Shown here piece by piece: positions 1 to 5,487 of a DNA stretch of 11,310 bases. Source of the DNA: Acidobacteria bacterium AH-259-G07 (lineage in GTDB: Bacteria; Acidobacteriota; UBA6911; RPQK01; JADFOI01); assembly GCA_027717925.1 (NCBI GenBank), contig JALLON010000063.1, positions 1 to 11,310 on the forward strand, read 5' to 3'. The notes beneath the pieces are model-generated. The model was given only the letters and a program-made list of their open reading frames with translations, was not told where the DNA came from and made no database searches. A program made the translations under genes and the position numbers. How positions within the stretch are numbered: the stretch's first letter is position 1; every line of letters begins with the position of its first letter.

Positions 1-221
1 CTATCGACGCTCGTGCGATCACCTTCACCGAGGGTTCGCGCGCATTCTTGACTTCAACGCTCCCTTTTCCACCAAACGGTTCAGGATGGTCTTGACCGTG
101 GTGTAGGCCCAGGACTTTTCCCCCTCCAGAGCTTCGAGGACATCCCTGGCACTGGCTGGGTATGGCTGTCTCTCCTCATCACGCTCCACTCGGCATCGGT
201 CAAAGGTCTCGAATCGCTCAT
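1..221 (-). pseudogene. BlaI/MecI/CopY-family repressor, frame-broken N-terminal part
   Basis: This family is a winged-helix dimeric repressor of beta-lactamase, copper or protease-regulated genes. Reading leftwards from an ATG at 221, the first 16 residues include LTDAEWSVMR, the family's start of helix 1. The reading then has to change frame near 171-176 to continue as PASARDVLEALEGEKSWAY and TTVKTILNRLVEKGALKSRM, the recognition helix and wing. Compared with intact members, about two residues and a net 4 nt appear missing, and the usual Trp of the first helix is replaced by Arg. A second break follows: a stop at 25-27 interrupts the wing, and no frame beyond it looks clearly family-like. 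Seen: two frames carrying consecutive parts of one domain. Inferred: a decaying gene, although two sequencing indels would look the same. The C-terminal dimerisation part lies outside the window. No membrane sensor partner (BlaR/M56) is visible on this side. Confidence 0.7.
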
Positions 222-243
222 CAGCGCGTGCTTTCAAAAACGG

Positions 244-272
244 TTGCCTTCCCTCTGTCCCTGTGGTATTGT
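244..272 (+). promoter_or_regulatory. Possible sigma70-like promoter
   Basis: TTGCCT at 244-249 (4/6 to the -35 consensus) and TATTGT at 267-272 (4/6 to the -10 consensus) are separated by 17 nt. Transcription would begin at about 279-280, right at the ATG of the small lipoprotein-like frame, so that message would be leaderless. It could equally serve the deacetylase downstream. Such matches occur by chance often, and a half-site TGTAGTA resembling part of BlaI operators at 334-340 is not paired. Confidence 0.2.
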
Positions 273-279
273 GAAATTC

Positions 280-432
280 ATGACCTGTCGACCAGAGCGC
301 CATGGGGCGGCGACGGTGGTGATTCTCATCGCTTGTAGTACACTCTCACTCTTCGCTGAGCAGGGGCGCGAACCATTCTCACCGGAAGCAATCCGCTTGA
401 AGAAGTTTGGAAGGGTTAGGGGAGACCTATAA
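280..432 (+). CDS. Doubtful small lipoprotein-like ORF (50 aa)
   Basis: I do not recognise this frame. From the ATG at 280 it encodes 50 residues: a basic start (TCRPERHG), a hydrophobic stretch (AATVVILIAC) ending in a lipobox-like L-I-A-C, then a short polar tail (SPEAIRLKKFGRVRGDL). There is no Shine-Dalgarno sequence upstream, and the only promoter-like match would make it leaderless. It ends next to the GGGGAG motif that precedes the deacetylase, 29 nt before the TTG assigned to that gene. It may be the truncated 5' end of an exported protein, a leader-type ORF, or chance. The neighbouring broken repressor gene makes truncation the more attractive reading. Confidence 0.22.
   Translation: MTCRPERHGAATVVILIACSTLSLFAEQGREPFSPEAIRLKKFGRVRGDL
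419..424 (+). promoter_or_regulatory. Shine-Dalgarno-like GGGGAG with unusual start choice
   Basis: GGGGAG sits upstream of the deacetylase reading frame. It is 7 nt before an in-frame ATT at 432 and 4 nt before an in-frame ATA at 429, but 37 nt before the first TTG (462). There is no in-frame ATG or GTG between the upstream stop (417-419) and 462. The motif therefore points to a non-canonical start codon, or to a mutated or misread ATG. A TATAAT at 428-433 overlaps this spot but has no convincing -35 partner. Confidence 0.4.
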
Positions 433-461
433 TTCAAGAAAAAACAATACTGGCTGCCACT

Positions 462-1334
462 TTGCTCCTCCTGGTGATTGGCGGCTGTTCCTCGCAAAAC
501 AGCGTTGAATTGCTCCCAATACCGGACCGGCTCGTGGTCATGACGATCGACGACGGTAACAAATCGGATATCACCTACGTCGCTCCCCTACTGAAACAAT
601 ACGGTTTCGGGGCAGCCTTTTATATCACTGAGGCGGGTATGAGGGGTTTGGGTTTCGGAAGGAAAAAGAGTGTTGAGGCTGTCGAACGTCCGGAGAACTT
701 CGTGACCTGGGAGGATGTTCGCAAGTTGCATGAGGACGGCTTTGAAATCGGAAATCATACAGAGCTGCACTTTAACCTTAGAGAGCTATCCAAAGACCAG
801 ATTCGAGCAGAGCTTGAACACATCGAAATGCGCTGCCGAGAGCACGATATTCCCGTCCCTACAACGTTTGTCTATCCAGGTTCTCACCACAGCATCGAGG
901 TTGTGGAGGTACTCGAGGAAAAAGATTACCTGTTCGCACGTCGTGGAGTTGGGCCCGAATTTCCCGATAACGGTCAGGGTGCCCGTGGACCGGTCTATAA
1001 TCCCGCGGAAGACCATCCTCTGCTGGTCCCCACGACGGGTTACGCGGGCCCGGAATGGGGGTTTGAGGATCTGGTTTGGGCCGTGGAACAAGCAAAAGAT
1101 GGAAAGATCGCCGTGTTGATTTTCCACGGCGTGCCGGGTCTGCATCATCCGTGGGTCATTACCGAACCCAGCGATTTCGAAAGGTATATGAAGTACTTGA
1201 AAGATCAGAACTGCACGGTTATTGCAATGCGCGACCTGGCCAAATACGTAGATCCCTCTCAAGGTCCAAAGGATCCCTATGAACCCATCCAAAGACGGCT
1301 GGCGCTAGAAACGGCAGCGCCCAAGTCGGATTAG
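462..1334 (+). CDS. Polysaccharide deacetylase (CE4-type) lipoprotein
   Basis: This is a metal-dependent de-N- or de-O-acetylase of the NodB/CE4 fold, probably tethered to a membrane and acting on an envelope or extracellular glycan. Numbered from the TTG at 462, a hydrophobic segment ends in V-I-G-G-C (Cys9), a lipobox followed by SSQN. The catalytic domain follows: TIDDG (Asp30, Asp31; motif 1, usually TFDDG), NHTELH (His99, His103; the metal-binding H-[ST]-x-x-H), FVYPG (136-140; motif 3, where Tyr stands in place of the usual Arg) and LIFHGV (His222; the C-terminal catalytic His motif). The length of 290 residues is normal for a single-domain member. The start is uncertain: TTG 462 leaves almost no n-region, whereas beginning at ATT 432 or ATA 429 gives a Lys-containing n-region (IQEKTILAATLL) and a full lipoprotein signal. 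The next gene lies 254 nt downstream and has its own promoter-like sequence. The family is well supported; the substrate is unknown. Confidence 0.85.
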   Translation: MLLLVIGGCSSQNSVELLPIPDRLVVMTIDDGNKSDITYVAPLLKQYGFGAAFYITEAGMRGLGFGRKKSVEAVERPENFVTWEDVRKLHEDGFEIGNHTELHFNLRELSKDQIRAELEHIEMRCREHDIPVPTTFVYPGSHHSIEVVEVLEEKDYLFARRGVGPEFPDNGQGARGPVYNPAEDHPLLVPTTGYAGPEWGFEDLVWAVEQAKDGKIAVLIFHGVPGLHHPWVITEPSDFERYMKYLKDQNCTVIAMRDLAKYVDPSQGPKDPYEPIQRRLALETAAPKSD

Positions 1335-1385
1335 AGCAGGGACTTCTGGACTAGAAAGCTCAGGGAGGATTCTGCTAGAATTACT

Positions 1386-1414
1386 TTGACGCTGACGGAT
1401 CGGGTGGATATTTT
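1386..1414 (+). promoter_or_regulatory. Sigma70-like promoter for the long CRTAC1 gene
   Basis: TTGACG at 1386-1391 (5/6) and TATTTT at 1409-1414 (4/6) are separated by exactly 17 nt. Transcription would start near 1421 and give a leader of about 165 nt before the ATG at 1589. The rest of the 1335-1588 gap shows no other recognisable signal. A perfect 6-bp stem (GGCGCT at 1301-1306, AGCGCC at 1316-1321) lies just before the deacetylase stop but has no T-run, so I do not call it a terminator. Confidence 0.45.
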
Positions 1415-1588
1415 AGGCAGGACAGAACTGCCGCTCACGCGTGAAATCCCAGTGCACCAAAGATTAGCTCGAGTGTTGGGACAGCAAGGTTCTCTTCCAC
1501 CGCGGGAGACACCCGGGAGGCTTCCGAGTCTCTCGATCGGTTGTCGGAGCCGCCAAGGAAATCTGTCGAAACACACTTCGGGGGAGAG

Positions 1589-4500
1589 ATGAGCAGGAGC
1601 AAGTCGTCAATACCTTTCATGATGACTTTACTGGCGTTGCTCCACTTTCTATCCGGCTCTGCCGAAGTGCAGAGTTTTCGCCCTATGTTCGAACACCTTG
1701 AAAAGAAGGCCGCCGAGCTGGAAGCGTTGAAAGATACCAAATGTTGGACGTCTCTGAAGCAGTTGGAAACCTTTATCGCCGGAGCCCAGCTTTCCCCGGC
1801 GACCACGCATTTGAAAGCCGCGGTTGTCATGAACTACATCGACCAGGTGTGGCGGGCAGCCGCCGGAGACTCCAGCCGTCAAGCACCCATTGACGCAGAG
1901 ACCTTCAATCGTGTCTTGGAGGAGAAGTTTCCCTATCGTCTGGTGGCACTGCTTGAATATCGCGTCGGGTTAAAGGATTGGACCCTTAAGATTCCGCGCC
2001 CAGACATTGACAATTACTTGGCGACGGTAGAACCGATTCGGCTTGTGCAAACCCTGGTTCAGCAAGTGGCGCAACAGGATCCGGACCGGCCTTCGCTCTC
2101 TCCCGAGGCGATAGATTCTGCCTGTTTCCTGGCAGCATTTCTGAGTGCGGCGGTCTTGAAAGAGGCCAATAACGCCGCCCGGGAGAATGGACACGGCACG
2201 ATTGGCGACCAGGATGTCTTGGCGGCCGATCTCAGAATTGGGGCGGCGGCGCGGCTCAACAGCCATGATCCTGCTGGACGACCCAAGAACCTTAAAGTGG
2301 TCGTCCTCCCCGAGGAAGACCTGAGAGAAACGATGCGCACCAATATTCGCCAGAAGATTGATGCCCTCGATGTCTTCAATACTCGCTACTCTCGTGAAAA
2401 GCTCAATCGGGTCTTCACTGCCGATCTCGGCCGCCATGAGACGGAATGGGCGGGACTGCCGGTCGACACCCAGGCGTCGAAAGTCTACAAGGAGAAGTAC
2501 CTCGTCGAGGCAGCTAAGCAACTGTACCTGTCTTGCGACCGACAGCATCCTGACAGCAATCTGTTAACCGGAGCAGAAATGCTGGAGATGATCGTCAGCT
2601 TTTATCCTTTCGTGACAACCTACGTTGGCTTGGTCAACCTGCTGCCCACTAGCGAGGGTGTCACCAACATTTGGGTGGAAGAGTTTGAAGCGGACTCGTT
2701 TCGTGATTCAGCCTGGCACTGGAAGGCTCTCGACAAAATGCTGGAGCAAATGGAAATGTCCGGGGAGAGCCCGCCTCCAATGGATCTGTATGCCATGGAA
2801 GAGCTCAGCGAGTTTCTGTCCGTCTACGCTGTGTCGGTCCTCAAGGTCGCCGGTATCCTGGCGCGAAATGCTGGAGAAGAGAACGTCACGTTGACCGCAC
2901 TGGATAGGGCTCGGCAGGCCTACGAAGAAGAAGTCCGTCGACACCGCCGGGCGCTGTCAGAGGACAAGGTCGAAAGCCCATCAGAATCCAGCCGGGCCAG
3001 CCAAAGGGAAGCGGTCCAGCACGAGCTCGAGCAAGCCTACATTGATGAACAGTTTACCGACGTGACTGAGCGATCGGGAATCGACTTCCAGCACCAGTCG
3101 TCGGAAATGGTCTTGAATTATCGGTTTTCACCCGACAGCGAGGCGGCAACAAAGGCCGCTCGTCTTTCTCTAGTCAATAGCAGATTTCCACATTTGGAGA
3201 TCGGGATCGCGGGCGGGGGAGTCGCCGTAGAGGACGTTGATGGTGACGGCCTGCTGGATATTTACCTCGTCAACGGCCACAAGGACCGGCTCTACCGAAA
3301 CCTGGGTGGGCTTCGGTTTCAAGAGATCACCGAGGCCTCCGGCTTGGCAAACCAGGGAGAGGGGAGGGGAGCCTATTTCGCCGACTACGATGGCGATGGT
3401 GACGCGGATCTGTTTCTGACTCAGGTGTACGCGCCCAATCGTCTTTTTCGCAACCGCGGTGACGGGCTTTTTGAGGACGTCACCAGGGAAGCTGGCTTGC
3501 CTCTGAGGACTGATCTCATCAGCCATTCGGCGGTATGGTTCGATTTCGACAATGATGGTTTTCTGGATCTCTATGTCGGAAACTTTGGGGACTGGCCGGC
3601 CGGCCGGCGGCCTGTCGTGGGACAGAGTTCACGAAATGGCCAGGCCAACCTGCTCTACCGGAATAATGGGCGTGGTGGATTCGAGGACATCACGGAAAAG
3701 ACAGGTGCGGGCGACGTGGGATGGACTCACGCGGTTTCCCATTTCGACGCCAATAATGATGGGTGGCAGGATCTGTACCTGGCCAACGATTTCGGGGAAG
3801 ACGTCATTCTGGTCAACTTCATGGGAGAGCGCTTCATCGATGACACTCCAAAGACGCTGAAACAGAAGTTTTATCACAGCATGAGCGTGGGCTTCACCGA
3901 TTTCAACAGGGACGGGGTCGAGGATGTCTACGTCAGCAACATCGCCATATTCTCGTTTCTTACCAAGTTAGTAAAACCGGGTGTGGAGACGTTGATTCCG
4001 ACAAGCAGGGAGACCGTGCAAAATCTGCGAATGATTGAAACGAACCTGTTTCTGGTCAGCTCCGGAGAAAGTTTTGTAGACCGACACCATCAGCTTTTCG
4101 ACCGTAGCCCGGAGGATTGCGGCTGGGCGTGGGATGCGGATTTTTTTGACTTTGACAACGACGGACAGGAGGACCTGTACGTGGTGAATGGTCGTGAGCC
4201 GGACGTCATGAGCTATGACCGGCAGAGGAACGTACTGTTCAAGCAGTCCAATGGCCATTTCTACGATATTTCGAGCGGCAGCGGAGCGGACTTCCGATCC
4301 AACGCCCGAGGTACGGCTTACGCGGATTTCGACCAGGATGGCGATCTGGATATTATCCTGAACAATTTCCATTCAGCGGCTGTTCTCCTGCGCAACAATT
4401 TGCAGCGGAGAAACTGGGTGCGTCTCAGGCTCGAGGGGCGGGCTTCAAATCGAGACGCCGTAGGCGCTCGGGTGAAACTCTTCACTGCAGTGGGCGTTCA

Positions 4501-4678
4501 AACGAGGACCGTCCGCGGCGGCAGCGGATTCCTGTCCAAGGACCCATATGCTCTGCACTTCGGGTTGGGTAGGGGAGAAAAAATCGACCGAATCCACATT
4601 GTCTGGCCAAGTGGTCGCAGCCAGACCATCCGGTCGCCTGCCATCAACCGGGAACATCGCATTATCGAACCGTCCTGA
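1589..4678 (+). CDS. Exported CRTAC1-family protein with long helical N-terminus (histone-fold-like repeats) and FG-GAP/ASPIC C-terminus
   Basis: A 1029-residue secreted protein. The ATG at 1589 is chosen because GGGGAG (1581-1586) precedes it and a signal peptide follows at once (SRSKSS, then MMTLLALLHFLSGSAE); the frame is open further upstream to a TTG at 1541. Residues about 53-452 are helical and match no named family I recognise. They contain histone-fold-like segments at about 53-114, 145-217, 296-340 and 375-452. A charged linker (455-485) leads to FTDVTERSGIDF, the usual entry of CRTAC1 proteins. Seven Ca2+-loop motifs of the D-x-[DN]-x-D-G type follow, starting at Asp549, 599, 652, 720, 771, 854 and 913, each followed by a strand such as DIYLVNG or DLYVGN; this fits a beta-propeller of FG-GAP/VCBS repeats. 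An ASPIC/UnbV domain (about 942-1014: RASNRDAVGARV, LHFGLG, IVWPSG) closes the protein. The family is common in Acidobacteriota; its biochemical role is largely unknown, and extracellular ligand or Ca2+ binding is inferred. About 450 residues are additional to the more usual 550-600-residue members, such as the minus-strand paralogue in this window. Confidence 0.88.
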   Translation: MSRSKSSIPFMMTLLALLHFLSGSAEVQSFRPMFEHLEKKAAELEALKDTKCWTSLKQLETFIAGAQLSPATTHLKAAVVMNYIDQVWRAAAGDSSRQAPIDAETFNRVLEEKFPYRLVALLEYRVGLKDWTLKIPRPDIDNYLATVEPIRLVQTLVQQVAQQDPDRPSLSPEAIDSACFLAAFLSAAVLKEANNAARENGHGTIGDQDVLAADLRIGAAARLNSHDPAGRPKNLKVVVLPEEDLRETMRTNIRQKIDALDVFNTRYSREKLNRVFTADLGRHETEWAGLPVDTQASKVYKEKYLVEAAKQLYLSCDRQHPDSNLLTGAEMLEMIVSFYPFVTTYVGLVNLLPTSEGVTNIWVEEFEADSFRDSAWHWKALDKMLEQMEMSGESPPPMDLYAMEELSEFLSVYAVSVLKVAGILARNAGEENVTLTALDRARQAYEEEVRRHRRALSEDKVESPSESSRASQREAVQHELEQAYIDEQFTDVTERSGIDFQHQSSEMVLNYRFSPDSEAATKAARLSLVNSRFPHLEIGIAGGGVAVEDVDGDGLLDIYLVNGHKDRLYRNLGGLRFQEITEASGLANQGEGRGAYFADYDGDGDADLFLTQVYAPNRLFRNRGDGLFEDVTREAGLPLRTDLISHSAVWFDFDNDGFLDLYVGNFGDWPAGRRPVVGQSSRNGQANLLYRNNGRGGFEDITEKTGAGDVGWTHAVSHFDANNDGWQDLYLANDFGEDVILVNFMGERFIDDTPKTLKQKFYHSMSVGFTDFNRDGVEDVYVSNIAIFSFLTKLVKPGVETLIPTSRETVQNLRMIETNLFLVSSGESFVDRHHQLFDRSPEDCGWAWDADFFDFDNDGQEDLYVVNGREPDVMSYDRQRNVLFKQSNGHFYDISSGSGADFRSNARGTAYADFDQDGDLDIILNNFHSAAVLLRNNLQRRNWVRLRLEGRASNRDAVGARVKLFTAVGVQTRTVRGGSGFLSKDPYALHFGLGRGEKIDRIHIVWPSGRSQTIRSPAINREHRIIEPS

Positions 4679-4789
4679 TGCGGGCGGTCACTCTTCTTGA
4701 AGCGATCGCGCATGGCGCAATTCGGGGTCTCGTTGGGCTCGGGCGGAGTACATCACTGTGACCGGAGAAATGCGGTCGGACGCGGATAA

Positions 4790-5143
4790 TCTCAGTCCAC
4801 CGACCGGCGCAGCATTCCTAATACCGGAGGAGAAATCGCATGGCAAGAAAAGGCTGGTTCTGTTGCGGGGAAGATCCGTAATCTTGGCTGGAATGTGGGC
4901 CGCATCTTGATCTGGACTCTGGCGACGAACCTGCTGATTCTGCTGCTTGTTTTTGTGTTCTGCAGTCTCTTCCTCGATCCAGCTTGGCCCGCTTGGGCAG
5001 TGCGTGAAGCTGCCGAGTACGTGATTCCACGGGTTTTCACTGTCCAAAGGGCCAGATCTCGCTATGGTCCCTTGGTCCTGGGCTATGCCGACGGCATAGT
5101 GTGGGGCCGGGGGAGACTTTCGAGTCCTTCTTTCCACACGTGA
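4790..5143 (+). pseudogene. Membrane-protein-like gene remnant
   Basis: The frame is open from 4790 to a stop at 5141-5143 with no ATG; a GTG at 4895 would start an 82-residue product. It contains one strong transmembrane segment (ILIWTLATNLLILLLVFVF) and then an amphipathic stretch (WAVREAAEYVIPRVFTVQRA). The GGAGGAG at 4826-4832 and ATG 4840 lie in a different frame, so the original gene may have started there and then lost its frame. The frame overlaps the end of the minus-strand SelA-like remnant by only a few bases. I do not recognise a family. It could be a decayed gene, a short functional membrane peptide starting at GTG 4895, or chance. Confidence 0.25.
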
Positions 5144-5381
5144 GGAGGGTCAGTCGGTTACCGGCCATCTGGAAGTCTTCCGCCTGGGTAGTGCTGAAAA
5201 TGACCATCGCCAGTTGATGTGGTCCCCCCTGCAACGCATTAATGAGTCCGTGGGCATCCATTCCGAACATGTCAGGGTCCACCTGAATATGTGCCGAGGG
5301 AACCAGCCGGCCACCTGCCATCGGAAACTTGAACTCGCCTGTGAGTCCTGGAATTTCGCTCACGCCGTCCAGGATAGGCAT
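5141..5381 (-). pseudogene. C-terminal remnant of a SelA-like (DgaE-type) PLP-dependent enzyme
   Basis: About 80 residues on the minus strand read like real protein: ILDGVSEIPGLTGEF, then GGRLVPSAHIQVDPDMFGMD, AHGLINALQGGPHQL and NRLTLL. The order, a short helix, IPG(L/V)T, a hydrophobic strand with V-P-x-A-H, a G-x-x-A-x-x-L-x-x-x-L-x-x-G-x-P helix and a closing L-x-L strand, matches what I know of the small C-terminal domain of SelA-like, fold-type I PLP enzymes (L-seryl-tRNA selenium transferase homologues, D-glucosaminate-6-phosphate ammonia-lyase DgaE relatives). The large PLP-binding domain with its Lys is absent, so this cannot be active. It starts directly beside the phosphotriesterase remnant, in a different frame. 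The family assignment is from memory of motif order, not a search. Confidence 0.45.
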
Positions 5382-5487
5382 AACCTTTCCCTCCGTAGGC
5401 CCGTAGGTGTCCCTTCATGCAGATGTCAAGGGAAATCATGAGCTGATCAAGATGACCGGCAGCAATTAATTCCATGATGTTTTTGAC
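5374..5487 (-). pseudogene. C-terminal remnant of a phosphotriesterase-family hydrolase
   Basis: Thirty-eight residues match the last barrel segment of phosphotriesterase-related metallohydrolases: IMELIAAGHLDQLMIS, LDICMK, then HLRAYGGKGYAY. In the family this region is (I/L)xxLIxxGYxDQ(I/L)(L/M)(I/L)SHD(V/I)C.K..L..YGG.GY(A/D)(H/Y), where the Asp is a metal ligand. Here the Asp is kept but the preceding His is Leu. The frame then runs out of homology at 5374, where the SelA-like remnant begins in another frame. Its upstream end overlaps the last codons of the CRTAC1 gene by about 20 nt, so everything N-terminal has been lost. SelA-like genes and amidohydrolase or phosphotriesterase-like genes are often neighbours in sugar-catabolic loci, which makes a shared ancestral operon plausible. 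Confidence 0.6.

Larger units (their letters stand above)
4679..5465. other. Gene-poor debris region between two convergent CRTAC1 genes
   Basis: This 787-nt gap between convergent genes has no intact gene. It begins with a 27-residue frame (4678-4761) whose ATG overlaps the preceding TGA as TGATG, and a 46-residue frame from ATG 4770 behind GGAG; neither resembles anything known to me. A strong Shine-Dalgarno-like GGAGGAG (4826-4832) lies 7 nt before an ATG at 4840, but that frame stops after 13 codons. Positions 4790-5143 (plus) hold a membrane-protein-like frame, and 5141-5487 (minus) hold two enzyme remnants. No convincing terminator is visible for either converging gene; GCGATCGC near 4702 is a palindrome without a T-run. 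Confidence 0.6.

Noticed and set aside
334..340. TGTAGTA, a half-site like those in BlaI/MecI operators
   Set aside because: No inverted partner half-site is present nearby.
786..1292. Open minus-strand frame of 168 codons
   Set aside because: It is fully antisense to the deacetylase, whose catalytic motifs are in the plus frame.
1301..1321. Perfect 6-bp inverted repeat with 9-nt loop at the end of the deacetylase gene
   Set aside because: It lies inside the coding sequence with no following T-run, so it is not supported as a terminator.
1541..1588. Upstream TTG start extending the long CRTAC1 protein by 16 residues
   Set aside because: The extension (SEPPRKSVETHFGGE) would bury the signal peptide, and GGGGAG directly precedes the ATG at 1589.
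3594..3605. GGCC tandem palindrome
   Set aside because: It is in frame within the long CRTAC1 gene, encoding W-P-A-G-R in a normal propeller loop; chance GC-rich codons explain it.
4688..5137. Open minus-strand frame of 149 codons in the debris region
   Set aside because: It is rich in Arg, Ser, Pro and Gln, without hydrophobic core periodicity or a recognisable motif; the plus-strand membrane segment in the same place is more protein-like.
5214..5441. Plus-strand frame of 75 codons in the debris region
   Set aside because: It is Cys/His/Arg-rich and antisense to the SelA-like and phosphotriesterase remnants, which read as real protein.
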